The notes below the pieces were generated by a model. The model saw only the letters and a list, made by a program, of their open reading frames with translations, was not told the DNA's origin and made no database searches. This document shows positions 47,001 through 55,928 of a stretch of 64,000 nucleotides of DNA, piece after piece (position 1 is the first letter of the stretch; every line of letters starts with the position of its first letter). The position numbers and the translations under genes are program-made. Source of the DNA: an archaeon (GTDB lineage Archaea; Nanobdellota; Nanobdellia; Woesearchaeales; UBA9642). The stretch lies in the NCBI GenBank assembly GCA_020057295.1, contig JAGVGF010000001.1, forward strand, positions 1 to 64,000, given 5' to 3'.

Positions 47001-48870
47001 AATAAAGAGGGTAGCATGTGGACGATATATTAGTTTTGATACTGCTAAAGGAATAGAACCTCAAAGTACTGAAGCACAAACATTCGGAATATATGCATGT
47101 CAGATACCATTACAAGTAGCAACATTCGTTGACATGACAGCAAGAAATAGACGTAGTGCAACATTCAATTATCCAGAAATTCCAGATATGTGCGAATATG
47201 CTCAATGTATTGGAGAACCGAATTGTAAACATGAACAAGATTTCTGGGATACATTAAACAGAATGAACATTCCAGTAGCAAGAAATATGACATCACAATT
47301 TGAAAAGAGTCAGAAAACTGCAGAAACAAATAGAAATATTGTTGATTTAAGAAAATTGAGAGGAATGGAAGCAACAAGAATATTATCTCCTAATGACTTT
47401 AAACAAGCGGACTATGATAAATTAGTTGCAGACTTAAAGAGTAGAAGCATCATATCAAGTACATACGGTTCAGCTAGAAATGCACAAGTTTCTGCTATAG
47501 ATACACAGATAGCTAGTAAAAAGGCTGAGTTAGCAAATTTAAATAATGTAGGAGATTTGCCTTACACAGGAAGTGGTTCTAATAGAGCTGAAAAAGCTAA
47601 ATTAGAAGCTGACATTGCAGATTTAGAACGACAAAAAACTTCTATAGATGTTAACACAGATGCAAACATTAAAGAAGTTAGCGCTGAATTACGTAAAAAT
47701 TTAGATTGTAAAAAATCTTCTACAGGAGATTGCTCTACAGTTTTAGGATATTCTGGTACGGGCGACACTACTCAAAGAAATCTTGCTTTAACAATGACTG
47801 ATGCAGAATATCAAAAATTACCTATTCAAGATAGATTATTCATAGATGATCAAAGAAAACAAGCCGTAGATAGATTAGATGCATTGAATGAACAGTTAGG
47901 TGGCAGTGCATTGAGATATCACGAGAATTTACCAGATGAAGTAAAAGATCAATTAGCTGAACGTAAAGGATTACTTTCATCAATGGGACTGTGTGGTCCA
48001 GGAACTGCTCATACAGATTGTGACGCGTATAATATAGAATTAACTAAATCCCCGGCATTATATACTGATATGCAATCTAAAGTAAAAACTCGTAAAGACA
48101 ATACTGATAAATGGGTTGAAGTCAATAATGCTTATATTAAGGCTGAACAATTTGGTTCTACACTGCAGACTGCATTACAGTTCTTGCACGGCCAAAACAT
48201 GTTGAATTGGATGTTTACTAGTTACTGGACTGAAAAATGGTTTGGTAAAGATTATAGTTCATACTTAGACTTTGATAAACGTAAAGAATCAATATGTAAT
48301 CCAGACAATCCAACAAATTTTGGAGATATACTTGGAACACAGGAAGGTTCTGAGGGTAGTATTATAAGTTGTAACGGCGGAAATTGTAGACCTGTATTAA
48401 CATATGCAACTGAAAGAACAGAATTAGAATATCCTAATAAAACAAGATATAACATTTACACTGTAGTATATTATATCGATAGTGGTGATCTAAAAGGTCA
48501 TGACTTAAATTATACTGTAGTATTCAAGGGTGATGGTATAACAATAAAAGGTTATAGAAGAGGAGTTCCATTAAAACCTTACGATGTTAAGAGTGTACAT
48601 AAAGTATTCAAGACAAAAGCAGTATTAAATCAGATTTGTATTAAGTTTGGAAAACCAGGATTCCCTGTAGGAGAATTATCTTCAGAAATGGAATATTGTA
48701 GAGAAATAACTTCAAACACATTTAGTACTGGAACGCCATGGAGTCCAGAACAGGAAGCCGCATCTACAGGAAACTTTGACGAGTTTGATGACGAAGGAAA
48801 CATAATTAGCAGAGGCAGGAATAGTGGAAGTACAGGTGGTAGTACAGAACCGCCAGGAGTATTAGAATAA
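44035..48870 (+). CDS. Large secreted Cys-containing protein A1 of a duplicated envelope operon
   Basis: This 1611-residue exported protein starts at TTG behind GAGGGTGTGAG. The signal peptide is about residues 1-21 (MRVKVLILLFAILLSVNIVSA). Residues about 22-700 are Ig-like repeats with disulfide-type Cys pairs and N-glycosylation sequons. A helical Cys-containing region follows (about 720-1060; NYLYCLKMASYSGTDIAACDKAKFAQQC). A coiled-coil/helical region (about 1090-1380; KAKLEADIADLERQK) and a beta-rich end with a Gly/Ser/Thr tail complete it. There is no C-terminal membrane helix. Its Cys region is paralogous to A2 at 51250. The next gene starts 2 bp after its stop. No named family is recognised. 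Confidence 0.8.
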   Translation: MRVKVLILLFAILLSVNIVSATLLIRGVYGSAELKGYRAANDTVLINLTSTSDVTSPNVSCTKIDGTNYNCIITDSASKSIMSYPLNNTNGDSATASISVDNNIGSVSYTISNSGRDILLEYNIQDLGFNTNNICSGISSVDIYDGQSVINTIYINGSTGTCMYTGKTNLSIANSGTRPISLFVKDNVGNTRTTVPQNVSVDVSNPIINNGLGVKYAGRDEEIETISSTASFLVDVYFSFTEDNPSNITLDLSNINNNPAIQYVYRNYDVSLSNCQVNTSETIKRYDCILRSIPMKTSSNTLNINVTVSDVFGNYESSTLTKSFTIDDVVPQVSIQTDHCDTKGRCYVKNGINNFTLKFNKQNFDKKMVFFNVPGSIFGINRVQNCTAGECTASVQLTCSSNEFEVRITSQGALISQDDAGNVIADYSTTIYCDNNAPTIENITVNSVTSSVLQDVVSGSTITLTAAVSEFESDEILAYAWLDLLKNSTEKGTCVKRGNYNVTCTWTVSNINAGYYQANVLFNVSDIAENTAQQSYSFKVFGFKGDNETPDNIGIRLKNVYPEQINRVVLDMATSNAIPYYVYATYDLNVIKGNEISVLYQNIDISKCTYVGSLGTVGANNVFSEVKINNPYAKVDEVGRIDLKFNDNTDPNILDNDFIISCNVSVIVKEGNDIFKNPQQLQLDIPFTLINTKLCKVGEDCTPGAVFGQKIKEVEDNWLVKAELMGTLNKWIPKLQSICKLRDYFAMAKFFTNLASVAANAVDISLGTGGTTGQGPVNAFIHMNVIDQCLSGPKTTPLTDDTLNMMKDRDPKAYLSALQWNAQLQNEKDAADKCSGIIGDACDFLSCNIAGQINGSDTTGKIPDLFGKDEKKGFVEKFGSEAAYAIDRNSDVPDVSNSMMAAVTTKCYPAMYYNLNKWRQTDCNYLYCLKMASYSGTDIAACDKAKFAQQCSTVVGEAFELPIARKVKNWMNGASDLVKNSFPLMLTSGIKRVACGRYISFDTAKGIEPQSTEAQTFGIYACQIPLQVATFVDMTARNRRSATFNYPEIPDMCEYAQCIGEPNCKHEQDFWDTLNRMNIPVARNMTSQFEKSQKTAETNRNIVDLRKLRGMEATRILSPNDFKQADYDKLVADLKSRSIISSTYGSARNAQVSAIDTQIASKKAELANLNNVGDLPYTGSGSNRAEKAKLEADIADLERQKTSIDVNTDANIKEVSAELRKNLDCKKSSTGDCSTVLGYSGTGDTTQRNLALTMTDAEYQKLPIQDRLFIDDQRKQAVDRLDALNEQLGGSALRYHENLPDEVKDQLAERKGLLSSMGLCGPGTAHTDCDAYNIELTKSPALYTDMQSKVKTRKDNTDKWVEVNNAYIKAEQFGSTLQTALQFLHGQNMLNWMFTSYWTEKWFGKDYSSYLDFDKRKESICNPDNPTNFGDILGTQEGSEGSIISCNGGNCRPVLTYATERTELEYPNKTRYNIYTVVYYIDSGDLKGHDLNYTVVFKGDGITIKGYRRGVPLKPYDVKSVHKVFKTKAVLNQICIKFGKPGFPVGELSSEMEYCREITSNTFSTGTPWSPEQEAASTGNFDEFDDEGNIISRGRNSGSTGGSTEPPGVLE

Positions 48871-48872
48871 AA

Positions 48873-51236
48873 ATGAAATATGTTACAAGTAAAAGAGGCA
48901 ATAAGAAGTTCAATAATAAAGGTCAGATAACAGTATTTATAATATTAGGTATAGTAATATTATTTATTGTAGCATTAGCAGTATACTTACAGCAATCAAA
49001 TAATCAAGTAAGACCTCCAGTACAACAATTAGTAGTTGATGAAGAAGTAAAACCTATTCAATTATATGTTACAGATTGTTTAACATCCACAGCTAAAGAT
49101 GCATTAATAAGATTAGGACAAAACGGTGGATATATTGATGTTACTGGAATGAGAATAGATCCTAGACCATACAATTCTGATGTATTGCTGTTTGAACCTC
49201 AACAAATGCCGTACTGGTATTATTTGAAATCATGCACACAATCTAAGAGTGGATGTTTAACCATAAGAAATCCTCCAGTATGTAATAACGGTGTTGATTG
49301 TGCTCTACCATACAAAGGTCCTGGAAGTATGGAAGAACAATTAAACAAATATATTGAGACACACATAGGAACTTGTATAAACAATTTTGCACCATTCAGT
49401 GAAAGATTTACCGTATTACCCGGGGAAATAAAAGTCGACAGTAGAATTGCGGAGACGGATGTAGGTTTTAAGTTAGATTATCCATTAAAAGTATTGGTTA
49501 AAGGATCAGACAGGCAATCAAACATACCATATTTTTATACTTCACATGATATAAAACTGAAAAAGATATACACATTTGCTCAAGAGATTAGAGATGCAGA
49601 AGCTAATTACACATTCTTAGAAAGAAATACATTAAATTTAATCACAATATATTCAGGAATAGATTCAGCTAAATTACCACCAGTATCAGGTATAGAAATG
49701 TTCACTTCAGGAAAAAAATATTGGATAAGAACAGAAGTAAAACAGAAATTAATGAATGATATATTACCATACACTTTATTACTTCAGATAATGAATGCAG
49801 GAAATGCTAAAACACTAACGAGCAGGAGTACAGATCCAAAATATATCACTTTTGAAGATGGATTATACAAGAGCATGAATTTAAAAGTTTCTAATAATAC
49901 ATATTTTGATTTAAACGCAAATATATATTATCCTCCAGGATCAGACATATACTTTAGAATAGGTAATAGTGAAGTTATTAAGCCAAAAAATTTTGATGCA
50001 GGAGATAGTATAATAATGAAGTTAGTAAATTTTGCAATGAGTGATTACAGTTTCAAATATGATATAACATATCCTGTAATAGTAAAAATTAGTGATCCAG
50101 ATGCCTTTAAAGGTGAAGGATTTACATTCAGTTATGCAATGCAAGCAAATATAAGACAGAATGTTCCAGTAAGTACTAATATAACTGTGGTAAGTGTTGT
50201 GGGTTCACCATCAATAGATTTAGAAGGAACACTGCAAAAAACTAACAGAACCATAAATATAGACACATACGATAAATATACAAAAAAACCTGTAGATGGT
50301 GTAATAATATCCTACAAATGCGGAGAACAATATAGTATAGGACAAACTGTAACAAAAAATAATAAAGCAGTATTACAAGATAGATTCCCATTCTGCGAAT
50401 TTGGTGGAGAAATAGTTTATGAAAAAGCAGGATATATGAGTGGAGCAATAGATTTTGACAATCCGGAAGGTTCAGATGAAAAATATTTTAGAATAGAATT
50501 ATGGCCTCTACAAGAAAAACATGTTAAAGTGTATAAGAGAACACAAACGGATATTAACAAAATCAGAAGAAGTGGTGTTGGAGGAATAGTGTTATATGCT
50601 ACATCATATACTAATATTACACCAAGTGAGAATGTGTTCTTAAACATTGCTAGAATTAAAGAGGATTCAAGAGATGGAGATGTTCCGTTAGTAGGATTTA
50701 TGGTATATAAACATAATAATGTTACTATAAGAACCATTACTAGGCAAGATCAAATCGATCAAATTAATAAATTATTTAGTGAAGGATTAATTGAGCAAGC
50801 TGTTAAGGATTCAATGCTAGCGGATTTAAATTTATTGCCTAATAATCCCGTGCAACAAATAGTTCAAGATAATCAAGAATATATTATGGACTTCGTTCCA
50901 GGCACATATAATATTGATGCATTTACAATGTATAATGGACCAGTAACTGTGGCTGCAGAAACAAAAACATTCTGTCCAGTACCAAAAATTTTAGGAATAT
51001 GTGTAGCTGGAGAAAAAACTCTAAACTTACCACAACAAAATTTTAGTAGTTGGATTAATGGCGGTGTAAAAACCAGCGTAGTATTAACAGAAAACGATGT
51101 ATATAGTAATAATACTTTAGTAATATTTGTTGCTGAAATGCCCTTGCCAACAAATTGGGACATGCTCGAAAAAAGTCCTACAATAGAAGATTATCAGAAA
51201 GATAAATTAGCGTTATTAAGACCCACAGTAGAGTAA
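48873..51236 (+). CDS. Membrane-anchored envelope protein B1
   Basis: This 787-residue protein has a short basic N-terminus (KRGNKKFNNK), then GQITVFIILGIVILFIVALAVYL, a single N-terminal helix, and a large extracellular part. The N-terminus resembles archaeal prepilin-like (class III) signals, though the Glu at +5 is absent. Conserved stretches shared with B2 (55929) include PIQLYVTDCL, PYWYYLKS, SMEEQLNKYI, RIAETDVGFKLDYPL and SGIDSAKLPP. Paired Cys residues suggest disulfides. It starts 2 bp after A1 and is surely in the same operon. Function unknown; presumably it works with A1 in the cell envelope. Confidence 0.8.
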   Translation: MKYVTSKRGNKKFNNKGQITVFIILGIVILFIVALAVYLQQSNNQVRPPVQQLVVDEEVKPIQLYVTDCLTSTAKDALIRLGQNGGYIDVTGMRIDPRPYNSDVLLFEPQQMPYWYYLKSCTQSKSGCLTIRNPPVCNNGVDCALPYKGPGSMEEQLNKYIETHIGTCINNFAPFSERFTVLPGEIKVDSRIAETDVGFKLDYPLKVLVKGSDRQSNIPYFYTSHDIKLKKIYTFAQEIRDAEANYTFLERNTLNLITIYSGIDSAKLPPVSGIEMFTSGKKYWIRTEVKQKLMNDILPYTLLLQIMNAGNAKTLTSRSTDPKYITFEDGLYKSMNLKVSNNTYFDLNANIYYPPGSDIYFRIGNSEVIKPKNFDAGDSIIMKLVNFAMSDYSFKYDITYPVIVKISDPDAFKGEGFTFSYAMQANIRQNVPVSTNITVVSVVGSPSIDLEGTLQKTNRTINIDTYDKYTKKPVDGVIISYKCGEQYSIGQTVTKNNKAVLQDRFPFCEFGGEIVYEKAGYMSGAIDFDNPEGSDEKYFRIELWPLQEKHVKVYKRTQTDINKIRRSGVGGIVLYATSYTNITPSENVFLNIARIKEDSRDGDVPLVGFMVYKHNNVTIRTITRQDQIDQINKLFSEGLIEQAVKDSMLADLNLLPNNPVQQIVQDNQEYIMDFVPGTYNIDAFTMYNGPVTVAAETKTFCPVPKILGICVAGEKTLNLPQQNFSSWINGGVKTSVVLTENDVYSNNTLVIFVAEMPLPTNWDMLEKSPTIEDYQKDKLALLRPTVE

Positions 51237-51249
51237 GAGATAAATTAAT

Positions 51250-54200
51250 ATGAAACGTTTAGATGATATGCTCCGTTTAAAGAATTTTATAAGATACTTT
51301 GCTATATTCTCTATATACTTAATTATTTCATTAACATTTATTACAGCACAAGCATTAGCAGTATTAACATATGATGTTAAGGGTGATGCAGGAACTGCAG
51401 GATTTGTTCATGGTAAAGATTCTTTAGGTTTTGGAGATAATATAGAAGTTAATGTAAAAGCAGATGTTCCTAACGTTAGTTTTGTAACAGCATCTAATGA
51501 TGAAATTCCGTTATCTTGTTCAAATAATGGCAATATTAGTGATTGCGTATATTATTTTCCTCAATCAGATATTCCTTCAGGAATATCACATGTACAATTC
51601 AAGTTAAGACAAGCTGCCCCAGGATTACCATCATTAATTAATGGAGAATTCTATATTGACACATATAGTCCAACAGGAACAATAAATGCTGTCAAAAGCA
51701 GTAATGGATTATTAGTATCTTACACAACACAAGATTATCTTACTAACACAGGAGAATCTGGATGCCAAGGTTCAGGCATAGGACATGTAGAGGTTATAGT
51801 TCAAGGTTCAATAAAATATTCTAGAGATATTACTACAAAAAATTGTACTGTTAATGATACATTCTACGTTAATATGACTAATAGAAATGATGATAAAGTA
51901 TTTTATTCAATGAAAATATTAGATAGAGCTGGCAATGAGTATAATACGGAACAACAAAATATTAGTGGAGATTTTAGAGCACCATTAATAACCGGTCCTT
52001 TTAAGATAATGCAAGGATTAACAGAATTATCTTCCTTCTCCTCAAGTGCAGATGTAACTGCGAACATAGTATTTACTATTGATGATAGAAATTTGAATGA
52101 CAGCACAGTATATGGCGATTTATCAAACGTTAATAGTAATCCTGCAGTAAGTTATGGTTATAAGAATGTAAAAGCATCATGTAACAAAGATAACAGTCAA
52201 ACATCTTATATATGCACATTCAGCAATATTATAATAAGACCATCAAACAGTACTCTTAGAATAATGGTCAATGCGACTGACACTGATGAAAATACTATGT
52301 CTACATTTCTTAATTCAAAAATTCTAACATTAAAAGATAACGCCGGTCAAGTATTATATCTTGGACCAGATACAACTCAATGTACAACAGACTTATCAAG
52401 ATGTTTCACAAAAAGTGGTAGAAATTTATTTTACATAGAATTAGATGGCACATCAAGTTTCAATAGAACATTATTAAATTTAGGTGTTGATGGTGAAAAA
52501 AGATTTGCAATATGCAGATTTAATGATCCTATCTGGAAATGTGCAGCCGTATCAGATGTACAGAATACTTCTAGCAGTATTAATTTGTATATGGCAGAGT
52601 CTTATGATGATTTTGGCAATGCAGTAATTACAAGTTTAGAGAGAAATATAGATGTTGATGATATTGCACCAGAAAATATTACGGTGTTAACTGTTGCTAA
52701 CAGTAATAATAATATTAATTGTTCAGTATCTGGAGATACATTAAGTATAAAGCTTAAAGTTAAAGAAGCAAATCCAGAAATAAAAATCTTTGTTAATACA
52801 AGTACATTTACAACAAAACCAGTTCAGACAGGAACATGCACACTTACTGGAACTTCATGGGATTGTGTATTAAATATTAAAGATTTTGTATCAACACCAA
52901 CAAATATTGTTGAAAATATTGTGTTAAAAGATTTAGCAGGAAATACGAGATCAATTCCATTTACATTCAATGTATGTCAAAGTTCAACAACAGCAACACC
53001 AGATGTTATATCAAGTGTTACTCAAAATAGTATTCCTTCAATAGATCGTAGAACAGCAAGTTACATGCCTGTAAAAGTCTATATTCCTGTAACAATCAAC
53101 AATGATCCTTCATCGACATTGATGTATCTAACAGTAGATAGATGTGTTGGCGGTAATATCGGTAATAATTTAGATTTCATGAAAGGTAGTGGAAATTATT
53201 TTTTCCCAAAATATGGTTCTAGTTCACAATTAGTATTAAGTGTAGGATATAGTGGAGCGATAATGCCTGAAGGAAGTGTAGATATAAACTGTACAGTGTC
53301 AGCTCGAGTAAGAGTTGGAGGAACAGTATTCTTAAGAGATGAAAAAGAAACGTTCACAGTAAAAGTTAATGCATTCAACAATCCATTAGGAACTCCAGAT
53401 TCAACAACAATCAGTGAACTACAAGCTGTGAAAGCACAATTAAGAGACATCGAAGCTACAGAAAAAAAATATGCCGATATTACAGGATTTTTTGATACGA
53501 TTTGTGGTATAGCAGAACTGCTAGGAACAATAAATAGTGTTGTGCAAGCGATTAGGGGAGTAATATGGGGAGTATTAGTGGTTCTTACATCAACTCAAAT
53601 ATTAAAAACTGGAGCAGAAGGAATTTGGAAGGCTATCAATCCATCACTTGGAGGATTCCATAGAATAATAGAAAACTATGTATGGCCTACAGGAATGTTA
53701 AATTTTAATTTTGGGATGCTTCTTAAAGGAGTATGTTTTGTTTACACATGTAAACATTTAGACTTCGGATCATACTTAAATGTAGGATTAGAATTTGGTG
53801 GAGGTGCAAATCCTTTCAGTAAATCTTTAGGACATACTGGCGGTAATTTGGGCAATTATCAATATATGGGTAAAGATTCTTTTCTTGACAGCGATGTTTC
53901 ATACAATATAGGAGGAGCTAATGCAGAACGCATGGTTAATGGTATTAATGCTCATCAATGGCTTGTCAATCCATATAGAAGCACACATTATGATGATACG
54001 TGTATGCCTGCAATATTGTTCAATACAAGAAAAGAAAAACAAATTAATTGTTTATATATGTCGTGTTTGCAAAATAATGTTAAAGCAGGATTGCCTGTGA
54101 CAGTATGTAAAAGGCAGAAAGCTATAGATTCATGTTTATATCTAGAGAGTGCAGAATATAAGTTAACAGGAGATAGCGCATTTGAAGAAATGTGGAAAAA

Positions 54201-54522
54201 CTTTTTTAAGCTTTTATTAAATAACTTAGCAGGAATTGGATTAAGCTTAGCATATCTTTGGGGATGTTCTGATTATTCAGCACCTGTTGGTGAAGATGAA
54301 TATAATGTTATAGAAGCATCATTAAGAGGAGTCTTATGCGGTATATCTGGAGCCGCATTAAACGCTAAAGAAGTTTACAATTCATTCCACAATCCATTAT
54401 TACAATTTTGGAACAAAAATAAAGAAATTAAGCCAGATTATTGTCAAGGATTAGATTGGAGCGAAGGAACAAGTGGAGGTGAAGGTAGTGCATACTATGG
54501 CGCAGATGACTTCACGGAATAA
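51250..54522 (+). CDS. Large secreted protein A2, paralogue of A1
   Basis: This 1090-residue protein has a signal peptide near residues 14-37 (FAIFSIYLIISLTFITAQALA). Ig-like repeats with Cys pairs follow to about residue 710. A helical hydrophobic region comes next (about 735-800; FFDTICGIAELLGTINSVVQA). A Cys-containing domain (about 920-1060; NCLYMSCLQNNVKAGLPVTVCKRQKAIDSC) aligns with the corresponding part of A1 (CxxxCL...C-K...C). It lacks the long coiled-coil insertion and beta-rich end of A1, hence the shorter length. It follows B1 by 13 bp. Function unknown. Confidence 0.8.
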   Translation: MKRLDDMLRLKNFIRYFAIFSIYLIISLTFITAQALAVLTYDVKGDAGTAGFVHGKDSLGFGDNIEVNVKADVPNVSFVTASNDEIPLSCSNNGNISDCVYYFPQSDIPSGISHVQFKLRQAAPGLPSLINGEFYIDTYSPTGTINAVKSSNGLLVSYTTQDYLTNTGESGCQGSGIGHVEVIVQGSIKYSRDITTKNCTVNDTFYVNMTNRNDDKVFYSMKILDRAGNEYNTEQQNISGDFRAPLITGPFKIMQGLTELSSFSSSADVTANIVFTIDDRNLNDSTVYGDLSNVNSNPAVSYGYKNVKASCNKDNSQTSYICTFSNIIIRPSNSTLRIMVNATDTDENTMSTFLNSKILTLKDNAGQVLYLGPDTTQCTTDLSRCFTKSGRNLFYIELDGTSSFNRTLLNLGVDGEKRFAICRFNDPIWKCAAVSDVQNTSSSINLYMAESYDDFGNAVITSLERNIDVDDIAPENITVLTVANSNNNINCSVSGDTLSIKLKVKEANPEIKIFVNTSTFTTKPVQTGTCTLTGTSWDCVLNIKDFVSTPTNIVENIVLKDLAGNTRSIPFTFNVCQSSTTATPDVISSVTQNSIPSIDRRTASYMPVKVYIPVTINNDPSSTLMYLTVDRCVGGNIGNNLDFMKGSGNYFFPKYGSSSQLVLSVGYSGAIMPEGSVDINCTVSARVRVGGTVFLRDEKETFTVKVNAFNNPLGTPDSTTISELQAVKAQLRDIEATEKKYADITGFFDTICGIAELLGTINSVVQAIRGVIWGVLVVLTSTQILKTGAEGIWKAINPSLGGFHRIIENYVWPTGMLNFNFGMLLKGVCFVYTCKHLDFGSYLNVGLEFGGGANPFSKSLGHTGGNLGNYQYMGKDSFLDSDVSYNIGGANAERMVNGINAHQWLVNPYRSTHYDDTCMPAILFNTRKEKQINCLYMSCLQNNVKAGLPVTVCKRQKAIDSCLYLESAEYKLTGDSAFEEMWKNFFKLLLNNLAGIGLSLAYLWGCSDYSAPVGEDEYNVIEASLRGVLCGISGAALNAKEVYNSFHNPLLQFWNKNKEIKPDYCQGLDWSEGTSGGEGSAYYGADDFTE

Positions 54523-55105
54523 AATAATATTATTATCTATATTATTATGTATATCTCTAGATTTAACACTAGCTGCCGATCCAACTCCTGTATCGAGGCA
54601 AAATGTTTGGGACAGGCAAAATTTGGGTGCACAAAACATATTTTTTACTAACTGGGGAAGATATAATAGATACACAGATATAATCGCTAATGAGCAACTA
54701 TTTTATCCTGTAGAACCTTGGGAGATTGAAGTTTGCACTAAAGATTTAAGCAGCGATGTTACTTTGAATCTTGGAGACGCAACACCTTCAGGTTTATCTA
54801 ACGGAGCATTATACAGTGATATTGCTACGGTGCAAGCATATAGAAGAACACCACTCAACGCCACGATAGATAATAAATATTTGTATGAAATATCATGGTA
54901 TTTTCATCCACAATCAGCAAACATGTTTTATTACATAAATATAACAGGACCAAGTGGCGAGGAAGTTGTTATAGATAAAGGAAGAGCAACATCAAGGGCA
55001 GGGGATTTTAGTTATAAAGCATTGTACTCTAACAGTACGTATAATAAAGTAAAAATAAAATATAAGAATAGCGTCATTGATAATATACCAATAATAATAA
55101 AATGA
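54497..55105 (+). CDS. Small secreted protein of the envelope operon
   Basis: This 202-residue exported protein has a signal peptide (SRNKIILLSILLCISLDLTLAA) and then a beta-rich domain with few sequons and one Cys. The frame extends upstream to GTG 54473, but ATG 54497, 6 nt after GAAGGTAGTG, is the best start; a further ATG lies at 54506. It overlaps the A2 stop by 26 bp, and its TGA overlaps the next ATG (ATGA), so translation is coupled on both sides. The mature N-terminus begins ADPTPVSRQNVWDRQ. No family recognised. Confidence 0.7.
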   Translation: MAQMTSRNKIILLSILLCISLDLTLAADPTPVSRQNVWDRQNLGAQNIFFTNWGRYNRYTDIIANEQLFYPVEPWEIEVCTKDLSSDVTLNLGDATPSGLSNGALYSDIATVQAYRRTPLNATIDNKYLYEISWYFHPQSANMFYYINITGPSGEEVVIDKGRATSRAGDFSYKALYSNSTYNKVKIKYKNSVIDNIPIIIK

Positions 55106-55890
55106 AAAAATATGCTAATATACAACTAGAATCGTTGAAGTGTAGTTTGAAGTTTGATAAGATTAGTTTAAAATTAATATTGATTGACATACTCTTTATA
55201 ATATCTCTATTAGCATCATACGTTTTAATATACTTTTTATGGTCTAGAGTGTTGTTCTCTGCTTTTAGAGAATCTGGAGTAATAAACACAGTTCAAGCAT
55301 TAACTTTTACCGCCCTGCCTAGCACTCAAGCGACGCACATACAACAAAATTTTATTATAGGATTACTTTGCGTCGTGTTATTAAGCATAATATTATATCT
55401 ATTATTAATTAGTTTGTTTAGCAGTTATGGATCATCAGTATTGAACAACACAAAATACACTCTAAAATATTTCAAAAATACATTTTATATTTATACTTTA
55501 CTTACTATCTTATATTTATTTTTTATAATATTCTTATTTATCATATCAAAAAACATAATGTTACTCGCTTATGGTGTAATCTTTTTTACATTAATATACG
55601 CTTATTTTATGGTTGTATATTACTTTTTTTTAACCGATAAACATTCATTAATGATATTATTAGATAAGGGATTTAAGCATGCTGTAAGATTTCATTATAT
55701 GATAGTTCCCATAATTATTGCATTATTATGGTTAATTATATTCCCAGCAATACCTTATTTATTATTAAAAAATTATTTAATGCTTTTTATACCATTAACT
55801 TATTTGGTGTTATTATATTTTAGTCAATGGATAAAAAAATATTTGCACGAATTATTCATCAGAATAGATAAAGAATTAGAAAAAGTATAA
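55102..55890 (+). CDS. Polytopic membrane protein of the envelope operon
   Basis: This 262-residue protein has about six hydrophobic helices, near residues 24-50, 83-108, 128-152, 154-178, 199-222 and 224-245. It has short loops and a charged C-terminus (FIRIDKELEKV). It overlaps the preceding gene by ATGA. In position it lies between A2 and B2, so it may be the membrane component that the secreted and anchored proteins use. No transporter signature is visible and no family is recognised. Confidence 0.7.
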   Translation: MKKYANIQLESLKCSLKFDKISLKLILIDILFIISLLASYVLIYFLWSRVLFSAFRESGVINTVQALTFTALPSTQATHIQQNFIIGLLCVVLLSIILYLLLISLFSSYGSSVLNNTKYTLKYFKNTFYIYTLLTILYLFFIIFLFIISKNIMLLAYGVIFFTLIYAYFMVVYYFFLTDKHSLMILLDKGFKHAVRFHYMIVPIIIALLWLIIFPAIPYLLLKNYLMLFIPLTYLVLLYFSQWIKKYLHELFIRIDKELEKV

Positions 55891-55928
55891 TTTATTTTTG
55901 AATATTAATTTGATGTATGGTGTATACT